In this document: in pieces, positions 1 to 7,132 of the stretch
Layout: the number at the start of each line of letters is the position of its first letter
How positions within the stretch are numbered: the stretch's first letter is position 1
Origin: Cyanobacteriota bacterium
GTDB lineage: Bacteria > Cyanobacteriota > Cyanobacteriia > Phormidesmidales > Phormidesmidaceae
Direction of reading: 5' to 3'
Assembly: GCA_027483425.1 (NCBI GenBank)
Contig: JAIXUR010000319.1
Location: 1 to 11,359, forward strand
Length of the DNA: 11,359 nt
Made by a program: the position numbers and the translations under genes
The notes under the pieces: generated by a model
Told to the model about the DNA's origin: nothing
What the model saw: only the letters and a program-made list of their open reading frames with translations
Databases searched by the model: none

Positions 1-256
1 GGGTCTGCTGATTCACCTTCACTAATCGGAGGGTTTTGGCGTCAGAATCCACAATGAGGTCTTCCGCTGTCTGCACAAACATGACTTCCACTGTTTGGGA
101 GGGGGTTTGTGAGGAGGTTGTCTCTTTCGTCCCATGGGTTGGGTCTGGGGTTATTTCTGGGGTGGTTGATTGACCGGTCTGTCCCAAGACTTTCTTAACC
201 GGAATCAGGGATGTGGCTAAGGCCGCGAGAGCCACGAAAGTACGTCGTTTAGTCAT
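1..256 (-). CDS. Exported protein of unknown function, N-terminal part (runs off the window)
   Basis: Only the first 85 codons are present; the gene continues beyond base 1. It opens with ATG at 256, and a good Shine-Dalgarno (GAGGAG, read on the minus strand) lies a few bases upstream. The N-terminus is a classic signal peptide: MTKRR, then a hydrophobic stretch (residues 6-18), with probable cleavage near residue 25 (VLGQ). A Thr/Pro/Ser-rich linker follows to about residue 54. The segment from about 55 (VEVMFVQTAEDL) resembles the start of a family of small exported bacterial proteins in which a FVQTA-type segment is soon followed by a TLYFSDRP-type motif. That second motif would lie outside the window, so the family call rests on memory of a short stretch. 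It is codirectional with the barrel gene that ends at 333, 76 bases away, so it probably belongs to the same operon. Function is unknown. Confidence 0.75.
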   Translation of the reverse strand, partial: MTKRRTFVALAALATSLIPVKKVLGQTGQSTTPEITPDPTHGTKETTSSQTPSQTVEVMFVQTAEDLIVDSDAKTLRLVKVNQQT

Positions 257-332
257 GGTTTTTCTCCTCAGTAAATACAAATTGCCGTTATTCAGCGAAG
301 ACCAGCTGCCCAGCGGCACCCGCTAGGGCTGA

Positions 333-1505
333 TCATCTAGGGAATAAAAGCTGGACTTGAAACCGCAGGGTAAAATCACCGGCGTTATCGGGTGTGACCG
401 CATTCCAGTACAACTGGAGCGAGGTATTCACCGGCTGATGACCAATTTTGAACAGCTTTCCGACCCCACCCCCGAGGGGTACCGTCCACTTTTCGCCGGA
501 GGCATTCCAGTTAGCTGTAATGATCGGGGATGAGGTGAGATACCAACCATGGGCAAGGTTGTAATTGACAAAGGGCTGAAACAAAAATTGGCTCACCGCA
601 GGGCGGCTTTCATCTCCCGCAAAGGACCAAATTTGGTTGGCCAACCCCCCATACACCCATTGGCCAGAGGTGACGACCACGACCCCGGCTGGGCCAATGC
701 TCCATTTGCCTAAGCCGGTTTGGGTACTGGTTGCCGTCGGTAGCACAAAGGTTGGCCCCAGCCCCCAGGTGATATGGCTCTCAGTTTTGGGGACGAAGAA
801 AAAGGTTGGGTTCAGGTCGCCTAGGCCCCAGATCGTGCCGTTGCCCCCGGCATCGGGCTGGGCTACAAACGGCAAAATGGTGCGAGTCACCAGCAGCAGA
901 TCATCGCTCAGGGGAACCGGAATAACCGGCTGAATATTGAGGACATTTTGGGTGCGATCGTAGGGGGGAACCCCAAAGGTTGTGTTGTTCTGAAAGGGAA
1001 CGCTGATCAGGTTGGCGATCGGGTTTTGCGCTGCTTGCCTGAGGTTGGTGGCGGGGGCGTCTGCCGCCTGGGCCAGCGTAGGTGACGGGGCGGGGGTTGG
1101 TACCAACCCATCACCCAGGGCCACCGCAGATAGAGTTAGATCGTTAGCCTGGGTGCTCATGGCCCCATCGAGTCGGAATCCAGCGTCGATGGATCTGGAT
1201 TCGGTAGGTTCAGAGGGTTGATGGGCAACGGTGGCCGTGTCCGGTGGTGGAGAGATCGGCCAGACAGAACTCAGGGGGGAAGGCTTAGCTTCTGGTAGAT
1301 TGGGCTCTGGCTTTTCCGAGATCGGGCTGAGGGGAAGTCCAGCCTGGGGTAACGCTCCAGGCTCTTCCAGGAATAATCGGCTCTCGGCCTCAGCCGACGA
1401 AGGGGACACCTCAGCGGCCAGACTGATCTCGGTGGCCATGACCATGGCCCCAGCGATCGCCGATAATAGGAGCCCTCCACGGGCCATCAGGGTTGTCATG
1501 GGCAT
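333..1505 (-). CDS. Outer-membrane-type transporter of the 'neuromedin U'/MetA-pathway (phenol degradation) family
   Basis: The protein has 390 residues from ATG 1505. This start is chosen because AGGA sits about 9 bases upstream on the minus strand; the longer reading frame would begin with TTG at 1541 and would bury the signal peptide. A second ATG two codons in (1499) is also possible. Residues 1-31 form a signal peptide ending near SLAA. Residues about 32-150 are a Pro/Ser/Glu-rich low-complexity linker. The conserved domain starts near residue 161 (NPIANLISVPFQNN) and continues with an NIQPVIPVPLSDD-type segment, Gly/aromatic-rich alternating strands and a C-terminus ending in FRFQVQLLFPR. 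This is the pattern of cyanobacterial and proteobacterial proteins annotated 'neuromedin U' or 'transporter' (PF13557-like), which are thought to be outer-membrane barrels or channels. That role is known only by family annotation. The neighbours are the DUF1254 gene (100 bases upstream) and the partial exported gene (76 bases downstream). The long linker is unusual for the family. Confidence 0.8.
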   Translation of the reverse strand: MPMTTLMARGGLLLSAIAGAMVMATEISLAAEVSPSSAEAESRLFLEEPGALPQAGLPLSPISEKPEPNLPEAKPSPLSSVWPISPPPDTATVAHQPSEPTESRSIDAGFRLDGAMSTQANDLTLSAVALGDGLVPTPAPSPTLAQAADAPATNLRQAAQNPIANLISVPFQNNTTFGVPPYDRTQNVLNIQPVIPVPLSDDLLLVTRTILPFVAQPDAGGNGTIWGLGDLNPTFFFVPKTESHITWGLGPTFVLPTATSTQTGLGKWSIGPAGVVVVTSGQWVYGGLANQIWSFAGDESRPAVSQFLFQPFVNYNLAHGWYLTSSPIITANWNASGEKWTVPLGGGVGKLFKIGHQPVNTSLQLYWNAVTPDNAGDFTLRFQVQLLFPR

Positions 1506-1605
1506 AGACTCTTTCCTAGGGGATAAGAGGTAAAGGTGCAATGGGTGCTGCGCTGGGGAATCGGACGGTGCTGATCAGCGAGAGGAACAACACCATCTGG
1601 CTTGA

Positions 1606-2937
1606 CTAAACTCGCTTGACGGCGGGGGGTGCCCAGCGACCATCGAGGGCCTCGGCCTTGGGGGCGTAGAGGCGCATGGTCAGCCCCAGCAGCCCCTGGG
1701 CCGGAGCGGGTAGCCAGTTCGACTCGCGATCGGCACCGGGCGATTGAGACTGGATGTAGATATCCAAAGACCCATCAGCGTTGTAGGTGAGGGCGTCGCG
1801 ATCGCCAATGGCAAAGCGATTCAGGGCATTAGCCACCTGGAAGCCGTCGGCGTCGTACATGGTAAGCGACCAAAACGCCTCTACGGGCGGCAGCGTGGCC
1901 TGATCGAAGTGAAGGACATAGGCTTTGCTCCCATCCATAGGCTGGCCATCGGCATCGGCCACGTTCAACGGGTAAATGGCATCCTGGGGCTGGTTGGCCC
2001 CCAGGCCGACCATGGCCACGATCGCCCGCTTCAGGTAGTAGTCGCCGTAGACCCCCATGGTGTCGGTATTCATCTGCCAGCCGTTCACGATTTGGGCCAG
2101 GGTGGGCAGCTTGGCGTACATCAGCTTGAGGCCATCGACCACCGCCTGCTCGAGCCCGGCTTGTACCGCAGGGGTCGCCTGGTCAAGGTCAAAACTCTGG
2201 CCAGGCACCAGGCCTAGGTGACCGAGTCGGGCGATCGTAGACCAGTCGGTAATGTGGGGCGGGTGAAGCTTCATTAATTCTGCCCCGTAGCTAAAGTACT
2301 GGGCGGCGGTCATGGTGTTCACCTGGGTCAGCGGCGGCGTGGTCATATCCACCGTGGGGTCAAGGGCCACCGGCACCGGCGACACCGTCTGCCCCCACTG
2401 GGACAGGGGCGTAATCCGATAGCCATCCTGCACCTGGTTGACGGCGGCGTAGTCCTCCGGGCCATTGGTTTGGGTACGGCCAATCATCCAGAGCTGGGGG
2501 GTGGGGGCCTCAATCCGCTGCACCCCGTCGGGTAGGGTGCCAGTCCAGCCCTGGGGCACGATGCCAAAGTGGGCGGCCCCCGTGCCGCTGGTGCGTTTGC
2601 CAGGTACGGCAAAGACATCACTCCACATATCGAGGATGGGCAGCAGATAGTAGCGCCCGTCGGTATCGGGGGCCGACACGATCATGGGCTCCTGGGTGAG
2701 GTCAATCCAGGCGCTGGAGTAGAGGGTGTCGAAGTTGGGCCGCACCACCTCGCGGAAGTCAGCGGGGGGAAAGGCCCGCATGTGGTGAAAGGCATTCATC
2801 GGCCCCATGCCGGGCTTGGTACCGGGCGCATAGTTGGTGGTAATGCGCCGGGTGACATCCATCATGATCAGGGGGTAGAGGTATTGATAGGCCTCGATGC
2901 CAATTTCATAGGCGGTAGTTTGGCTGAGTGTGTCCAT
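1606..2937 (-). CDS. DUF1254/DUF1214 domain-containing protein
   Basis: The protein has 443 residues. The N-terminal DUF1254 region spans about residues 40-170, with the signatures NFDTLYSSAWIDLTQEP (68-84) and RYYLLPILDMWSDVFAVPG (95-113). The C-terminal DUF1214 region spans about 320-425, with AYVLHF, FWSLTMYD, NRFAIGDRD and a final GLTMRLYAP. The two-domain length is normal for the family. There is no signal peptide, and an in-frame TAG at 2962-2964, eight codons before the ATG, excludes an upstream one, so this copy is predicted to be cytoplasmic. No strong Shine-Dalgarno is visible. The biochemical activity of the family is not established. Members are often found near sulfatase, 'neuromedin U' and small exported genes, as here. 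A 239-base spacer carrying a nested palindrome separates it from the upstream gene, so it may have its own promoter or be attenuated. Confidence 0.9.
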   Translation of the reverse strand: MDTLSQTTAYEIGIEAYQYLYPLIMMDVTRRITTNYAPGTKPGMGPMNAFHHMRAFPPADFREVVRPNFDTLYSSAWIDLTQEPMIVSAPDTDGRYYLLPILDMWSDVFAVPGKRTSGTGAAHFGIVPQGWTGTLPDGVQRIEAPTPQLWMIGRTQTNGPEDYAAVNQVQDGYRITPLSQWGQTVSPVPVALDPTVDMTTPPLTQVNTMTAAQYFSYGAELMKLHPPHITDWSTIARLGHLGLVPGQSFDLDQATPAVQAGLEQAVVDGLKLMYAKLPTLAQIVNGWQMNTDTMGVYGDYYLKRAIVAMVGLGANQPQDAIYPLNVADADGQPMDGSKAYVLHFDQATLPPVEAFWSLTMYDADGFQVANALNRFAIGDRDALTYNADGSLDIYIQSQSPGADRESNWLPAPAQGLLGLTMRLYAPKAEALDGRWAPPAVKRV

Positions 2938-3026
2938 GTTTTTGATCTGGTAAAGGGCGGGCTAAGGGGGCAGATCTTGTCTCTATTCGTAGTTCAACGG
3001 CCTGATGGGCTTATACCAAATCCTGT

Positions 3027-3082
3027 CCGTATACCCCTGATTTTTTGGGGCATTGCCGTGCAATGCCCCTACCGGGTATCGG
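3027..3082. repeat. Nested palindromic repeat between operon genes
   Basis: The core is a perfect 10-bp inverted repeat, GGGGCATTGC (3047-3056), loop CGT, GCAATGCCCC (3060-3069). An outer inverted repeat surrounds it: CCG plus ATACCC on the left (3027-3036, with one bulged T) pairs with GGGTATCGG (3074-3082). A T-run lies on the left side of the core, so a transcript from the minus strand would show A's after the hairpin rather than U's. It therefore does not look like an intrinsic terminator for the minus-strand genes. GGGGCATTGC-type palindromes are commonly dispersed in cyanobacterial genomes, so a mobile or MITE-like repeat is likely (from memory, unchecked). It lies between the small two-cysteine gene and the DUF1254 gene and could alter mRNA processing or stability there. 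Confidence 0.75.
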
Positions 3083-3176
3083 CTTCGCAGTCGTCACCCC
3101 TCACCACCCACCCCGGCAAGATCCAAAATCACCCATCCAAACTGGAGCCAAGGGCCTGGGTTAGACAGGGGGCCTT

Positions 3177-3506
3177 CTATTGAACCGTCACCACCATGTA
3201 CTGGGTACCGTAGGGTTGGTAATAGGTGGCTCCACACTGGTAAATGGACGTCCCGTTGATCACAACGGTAGAACACCCCACGGGCAAGGTAGCCACGTAG
3301 ACAGAGGTGGCATAGATGGCTCGGCGAGTGGTGCGACGGGCTACCCCAGCGGCACTCACCGGGGTGAGGGGCCGCCCAACCACCGCCGCCGCATCTTGGG
3401 TAACAATCCGGCTGCTGAATACCCCATCCATCACAGCGCCCGCCGCTAGCAGCCCACAGGCGATGACGATCACTCGATTGCTAAATTTCATGGGCTTTAA
3501 TTTCAT
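3177..3506 (-). CDS. Small exported two-cysteine protein (hypothetical)
   Basis: The protein has 109 residues and no assigned function. The N-terminus is basic (MKLKPMKFSNR), followed by a hydrophobic stretch (residues 11-27) that can serve as a signal peptide or anchor. The middle is Ala/Arg/Thr-rich (about 35-66). The compact C-terminal module (about 68-109) has the pattern LPxGC (Cys78), VVINGTSIYQC (Cys91), YYQPYGTQYMVVTV. This resembles small periplasmic bacterial modules of the type LPxGCxxVxxNGxxYYxCGxxYY, in which the cysteine pair could form a disulfide. The start is ambiguous: ATGs at 3506 and 3491 lie in two copies of a 15-bp tandem duplication. AGGAGG at 3520-3525 is 13 bases from the first ATG and 28 from the second, which favours 3506. 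The gene starts 5 bases after the DUF2092 stop codon, so translational coupling is likely. Confidence 0.75.
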   Translation of the reverse strand: MKLKPMKFSNRVIVIACGLLAAGAVMDGVFSSRIVTQDAAAVVGRPLTPVSAAGVARRTTRRAIYATSVYVATLPVGCSTVVINGTSIYQCGATYYQPYGTQYMVVTVQ

Positions 3507-3514
3507 GGGCTTTA
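3484..3514 (-). repeat. 15-bp tandem duplication over a stop/start junction
   Basis: On the minus strand AAAGCCCATGAAATT occurs twice in perfect tandem (3513-3499 and 3498-3484). Each copy carries an ATG in frame with the small two-cysteine protein. With the preceding base, each also carries a TAA in frame with the DUF2092 gene (3512-3514 and 3497-3499). The duplication keeps both frames and adds five residues (MKLKP) to the downstream protein. It looks like a slippage event that duplicated the whole coupling junction. Confidence 0.9.
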
Positions 3515-4312
3515 CTGTCCCTCCTGGGTGGATGTGAAATCTGCCAATTCGCTAGCCGGTAGGGCCTCTAGTTGGGTGGCTCCCGCTGGCGGTGAAAATA
3601 TAAACTGCCCCGCCGCGATCTGGGGGTTAGTATTCCAGTCGCGCAGCCGCACTTGGTACTGGGGAGAACCGGTGATCCATTTGGTGGTGATGACATACTT
3701 CATCGGCAGGGGCTGGTCGCCAGTCTGCACCCAGATCTGCCAGTCTACGTCGCGTTCTCGAAAGGCCAGGTGATAGCACTCAATGCCGTTGACGTAGGCG
3801 GTGCCGAGGTACGAACTGCTCTGCACACCGTCCGCCAGCCCAACGTAGGGGTCGGCAAACAGGAGGTCAGCCCCTGGGGCCGGTATCCCGGTCTCGAGTT
3901 CAAAGGCCTGAATGGCCTCGTCGATGGTGCCCGGCACAGCAAACTGGGCATAGGCATTGATGTTCTGGCCAAAGAGGGTCAGGGTCTCGCCATCAAAAAA
4001 CGTACCGGTACTGGCCAACGCCCCTTGGCGCTGGATATACAGCTGGTTAGGGCGTTGCAGAACCACGGTGGCATAGCTACTAAATTGCAGCTTTTCACCG
4101 GCCGTCGTAACAATCTCAAAATCGATATCAGCGTTGACGCTGAAGGCTTTAGTGGCCGCCAGATAGGACGACATAGACCGGAGGATTTCGTCAGCATCTG
4201 GGTTGATGTCGTCGGCCCTGGCGATCGCACCGTTGGCTAGGCTGAGGCTGAGGACAACCCCTAGGGCCATCCAGTGCCGACCTGTTCCAGGAATCAAACC
4301 GTTGTTTTTCAT
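3512..4312 (-). CDS. Exported DUF2092-family protein
   Basis: The protein has 266 residues. Residues 1-34 form a signal peptide: a polar N-terminus, a hydrophobic core about 14-30, and a cleavage site near ARA-DD. The mature protein begins with an ADEILRSMSSYLAATKAFSVNAD-like segment and then shows alternating strands: a VVLQRPNQLYIQR segment about 83-95, FFDGETLTLFG about 104-114, and a C-terminal IFSPPAGATQLEALP. This order of elements is that of DUF2092, a periplasmic family with an apparent LolA/LppX-like half-barrel fold, which suggests binding of a hydrophobic ligand or lipid. The fold assignment is family knowledge and the ligand is unknown. Its length is typical. It follows the short membrane protein gene by 13 bases and precedes the two-cysteine gene by 5, so these are co-transcribed. 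No strong Shine-Dalgarno precedes the ATG. Confidence 0.85.
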   Translation of the reverse strand: MKNNGLIPGTGRHWMALGVVLSLSLANGAIARADDINPDADEILRSMSSYLAATKAFSVNADIDFEIVTTAGEKLQFSSYATVVLQRPNQLYIQRQGALASTGTFFDGETLTLFGQNINAYAQFAVPGTIDEAIQAFELETGIPAPGADLLFADPYVGLADGVQSSSYLGTAYVNGIECYHLAFRERDVDWQIWVQTGDQPLPMKYVITTKWITGSPQYQVRLRDWNTNPQIAAGQFIFSPPAGATQLEALPASELADFTSTQEGQ

Positions 4313-4325
4313 AGTGGACTTGTCT

Positions 4326-4517
4326 TTAGAGGTGTATAGGGGATAGATGTTGCCAAAGTGCTCTTAGGTTGAAGAGTGCTAGAAAACCCTCCTTTGAACG
4401 CAGCTCAGTAGCCCCATCGCCCAGGATGAGCCAGGCTACTGCTGAAGGAGCCATGATCAAGGCTAACGCCGTCAGCATTTCGAGAATGGATGCCAGACCG
4501 AGACGTTTTATTGTCAT
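4326..4517 (-). CDS. Short membrane protein, probably a C-terminally truncated remnant
   Basis: The reading frame has 63 residues, with ATG at 4517 preceded by AGGA about 10 bases upstream on the minus strand. Residues 5-33 (LGLASILEMLTALALIMAPSA... and on to WLILG) form one hydrophobic helix. They resemble the first transmembrane segment of small bacterial membrane proteins of about 120-140 residues that begin with an LxxxEIxTGLALxxxPSxxxxLLLG pattern. After GDGATEL the similarity stops; the tail (about 39-63) is not hydrophobic and the expected further helices are absent. It may be a decaying gene whose 3' part was lost, or a genuine single-helix protein. It ends 13 bases before the DUF2092 start and follows the sulfatase by 97 bases that contain an inverted repeat. 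Confidence 0.5.
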   Translation of the reverse strand: MTIKRLGLASILEMLTALALIMAPSAVAWLILGDGATELRSKEGFLALFNLRALWQHLSPIHL

Positions 4518-4539
4518 GATTTTCCGTCCTGCTAAGGGG

Positions 4540-4606
4540 CAGAACCCCGGTTTCTTGTGTAGAGAATGCCAACAGGGGCAGTAACAGCAAAGAAACCGGG
4601 GTTCTG
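4540..4606. repeat. 17-bp perfect inverted repeat, MITE-like hairpin after the sulfatase gene
   Basis: The arms CAGAACCCCGGTTTCTT (4540-4556) and AAGAAACCGGGGTTCTG (4590-4606) are perfectly complementary, with a 33-base spacer. The sequence is of the AGAAACCSGGTTTCT type that recurs in many cyanobacterial genomes (from memory). The nearer arm starts 8 bases past the sulfatase stop. There is no U-run on the minus-strand side, so it is better read as a dispersed palindrome or mRNA 3'-end stabiliser than as an intrinsic terminator. Confidence 0.75.
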
Positions 4607-4614
4607 GAGAGCAT

Positions 4615-6984
4615 CTACTGCCGTGCCATCGCCACCCTCAGCCGCTCTTCCGGCGTAATCAGGTGGTCGTGATTATCTTTGCCCACATCGAGCTGCACCC
4701 AGTAGATTTTGCCCGTGAACTTGCTGCTGTGGGTACTGTAGTCGGGGGTCACCGCAGTGCCCGACTCGTAGCCGATGTCGGTGGTCTCATCCGCCGAGAA
4801 AATCATCGGCTGGGTGGCCCCAACCCGACCGGTGCCTACGGATTGGCCATCGTAGTAAAGGGTGACGTTACCGCCCTTAGCCAGACCGCCGCCGTCGTAG
4901 GCAAACTCCATCCGCACCTGGTGCTTCCCGGAGGGGATAGGGGTGGTTGCCTCGGTGTAAAACTCCTGGATGCCCAGCACGTTGTAGGCAAACTTGAGCT
5001 TGCCCTCCTTGGTGTAGACGCTCCAGCCACCAAACCGTCCCCCCTGGGCGATAATCACCCCGTTGGCGGGTTGATCCTTCAGCTCAATCTCGGCAGTAAT
5101 GGAGAAGGACTTGTTCTTGATATTGATGACGCTGTTTTCTGACAGGCGGCCCATGCCCGCAAAGAAAATTTGCGAATCACCGTGAACCAGAGTAGGTCGT
5201 CCAGCGGTGGTGGGGTCAATGCGCTCGGTCTGGCGATCGTCCAGAGGCAGCACGTTGTACTTCACCGCTTCAATCAAGAACAGGCGCTGCAGCTCGTGCA
5301 GTTTCTCCGGCATGTCTTGGGCCAGGTTGTGGGCCTGGGACCAGTCTTTGCTGCCGTCGTACAGTTCCCACAGATCTTCGTCGAAGGGCACCATCTTCTG
5401 CCCCACCATGACCCACGGAGTGCGGTGCTTGGTAACGGCACTCCAGCCCTTGTAGTAAATGCCCCGGTTGCCAAACATCTCGAAGTACTGGATCTCGTGT
5501 TGTTCGGGGGCACTGCCATCGTTGAAGCTATAGGCCATACTGGTGCCCTCGTAGGGGCTTTGCAGCACGCCATTGACCATCGTCGGCTCAGGGATGCCGG
5601 CGACTTCCAGTACCGTGGGCGCGACATCAATCACATGGCTAAACTGGTGCCGCAGACCACCCTGCTCTTGAATGGTTTTGGGATAGCGGATGATGGTGCC
5701 GTTGCGGGTGCCGCCCCAGTGGGAAGCCACCTGCTTGGTCCACTGGTAGGGGGTATCCATGGCCCAGGCCCAGCCCACAGCGTAGTGACCATAGGAGTCG
5801 GGGGAGCCGAAGTCATCGATCTTCGACAGCATAAACTCTGGGGTTTCTAGGGCGGCCATGCCGTTGAAGTTAGCCATTTCGTTAAAGGCCCCCTGGAGGG
5901 TGCCTTCGGCAGACGCGCCATTGTCGCCGACGATCACGTAGACCAAAGTGTCGTCCAGAATCTCCAGGTCTTCTAATGCCTGGATGACCCGCCCAACGTG
6001 GTAGTCGGTGTGCTCCATAAACCCGGCATACACCTCCATTTCCCGTTCCAGCACGGGCTTAAGTTTGGGGTCCATGTCATCCCAGGCAGGAATCTCAGCA
6101 TGGCGCGGCGTCAGCTCCGCGTCGGGGCCAATCACGCCTAGTTCTTTTTGTTTCGCAAACGTGATCTCCCGCTGCTGATCCCAACCGTGGGCAAATTGGC
6201 CTTTGTACTTGTCGGCCCACTCCTTGGGGACGTGGTGGGGGGCATGGGTAGCGCCAGGGGCAAAGTACATGAAGAAGGGCTTATCGGGCATCAGCGCTTT
6301 TTGCTGGCTGACCCAGGCAATGGCTTTATCCGCCAGATCTTCGGTCAGGTGGTAGCCCTCCTCTGGGGTAGCTGGGGGTTCAATGGGGGTTGTCCCTTCG
6401 TACAGTGCCGGATCCCACTGGTTGTTTTCGCCGCCGATGAAGCCATAGAAATATTCAAAGCCACCGCCGCCCGTGGGCCAGGCATCAAATGGGCCCATCG
6501 GGCTGGTTTGCCAAACCGGTACTTCATGGCACTTGCCAAACATGGAGGTGGAGTAGCCATTCAGCTTTAGGGTCAAAGCCAGGGGGGCTTTGGTGTTGGG
6601 ACGAACCGAGTTTTGGCCGGGGGCCGCCGTAGCAGTTTCGGTGATGTTGCCCATACCGACGGAGTGGTGGTTGCGACCAGTCAACAACGCTTGTCGAGTA
6701 GGCGCGCACAGGGCCGTGGTGTGAAAACGAGTGTACTTTAGCCCTTGCCCCGCCAGTTTCTCAAAGGTGGGGGTGTGGCAGGGGCCACCAAAGGCACTGG
6801 AAGACCCAAAGCCTGCATCGTCGATTAGCACGATCAGCACATTGGGTGCATCCGCTGGGGGGCGCAGATCGCGAATGGGGGGATACTTGGTGTCGGGGTC
6901 TTTGGCGTCGTAGGTGGTAACGCCAAAGTGGGTCTGATCAGGGATAGGAAGAATCTGTCGTTGGACAGGATGGCTTTGGGGCAT
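4615..6984 (-). CDS. Arylsulfatase (type I, formylglycine-dependent sulfatase), large form
   Basis: The protein has 789 residues and is predicted to hydrolyse sulfate esters to alcohol or phenol plus sulfate. The sulfatase domain spans about 45-560. The key residues are visible: the metal ligands Asp55-Asp56 (LIDDAGFG), the formylglycine signature Cys93-Ala-Pro-Thr-Arg97 followed by QALLTGR, Lys151 and His153 (FGKCHE), His247 (GATHAPH), Asp354-Asn355 (GDNGAS) and Lys417 (WTKQ). This is a complete active-site set of the Pseudomonas AtsA type. A C-terminal domain (about 590-775) is rich in beta strands and resembles concanavalin/LamG folds, as in other sulfatases of about 780 residues. There is no signal peptide, and an in-frame TGA at 7006-7008, eight codons before the ATG, excludes one, so a cytoplasmic enzyme is predicted. 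Cys93 needs a maturase (FGE or anSME type), and none is in the window. AGGA lies 9-10 bases before the ATG. The natural substrate is unknown. Confidence 0.93.
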   Translation of the reverse strand: MPQSHPVQRQILPIPDQTHFGVTTYDAKDPDTKYPPIRDLRPPADAPNVLIVLIDDAGFGSSSAFGGPCHTPTFEKLAGQGLKYTRFHTTALCAPTRQALLTGRNHHSVGMGNITETATAAPGQNSVRPNTKAPLALTLKLNGYSTSMFGKCHEVPVWQTSPMGPFDAWPTGGGGFEYFYGFIGGENNQWDPALYEGTTPIEPPATPEEGYHLTEDLADKAIAWVSQQKALMPDKPFFMYFAPGATHAPHHVPKEWADKYKGQFAHGWDQQREITFAKQKELGVIGPDAELTPRHAEIPAWDDMDPKLKPVLEREMEVYAGFMEHTDYHVGRVIQALEDLEILDDTLVYVIVGDNGASAEGTLQGAFNEMANFNGMAALETPEFMLSKIDDFGSPDSYGHYAVGWAWAMDTPYQWTKQVASHWGGTRNGTIIRYPKTIQEQGGLRHQFSHVIDVAPTVLEVAGIPEPTMVNGVLQSPYEGTSMAYSFNDGSAPEQHEIQYFEMFGNRGIYYKGWSAVTKHRTPWVMVGQKMVPFDEDLWELYDGSKDWSQAHNLAQDMPEKLHELQRLFLIEAVKYNVLPLDDRQTERIDPTTAGRPTLVHGDSQIFFAGMGRLSENSVINIKNKSFSITAEIELKDQPANGVIIAQGGRFGGWSVYTKEGKLKFAYNVLGIQEFYTEATTPIPSGKHQVRMEFAYDGGGLAKGGNVTLYYDGQSVGTGRVGATQPMIFSADETTDIGYESGTAVTPDYSTHSSKFTGKIYWVQLDVGKDNHDHLITPEERLRVAMARQ

Positions 6985-7091
6985 GGATTTAGTTCCTAAG
7001 AAAACTCAATAGCGGTAATGATTTGGTAAATGCCCACCTGGGGTCATGCCATAGGCGGCGATCGCCGGGCAATATTGTTCTGGCTCAAAGT

Positions 7092-7115
7092 GCTGCTGCC
7101 CTCTGTAGCAGCAGC
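7092..7115 (-). terminator. GC-rich hairpin after the barrel gene, possible weak terminator
   Basis: GCTGCTGC (7092-7099) and GCAGCAGC (7108-7115) form a perfect 8-bp stem with an 8-base loop, 17 bases after the stop codon of the barrel gene. On the minus strand the stem is followed by ACTTTG, not a real U-tract, so termination would be weak or partial. It could instead stabilise the 3' end of the message. It lies in the 148-base gap before the arylsulfatase gene. Confidence 0.4.
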
Positions 7116-7132
7116 CCCTGTGAAAATGCCGA

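Noticed and set aside
2569..3183. 204-residue plus-strand reading frame opposite the DUF1254 start
   Set aside because: It is antisense to a conserved domain and reads through the palindromic repeat; no family features.
4405..4614. 69-residue minus-strand reading frame with a leucine-rich start
   Set aside because: It is a translation of the 17-bp inverted repeat and overlaps the short membrane gene in another frame; codon use and composition are not gene-like.
5170..5850. 226-residue plus-strand reading frame opposite the arylsulfatase
   Set aside because: It is antisense to a strongly supported sulfatase whose catalytic motifs continue through this region; GC-rich DNA leaves the antisense frame open.
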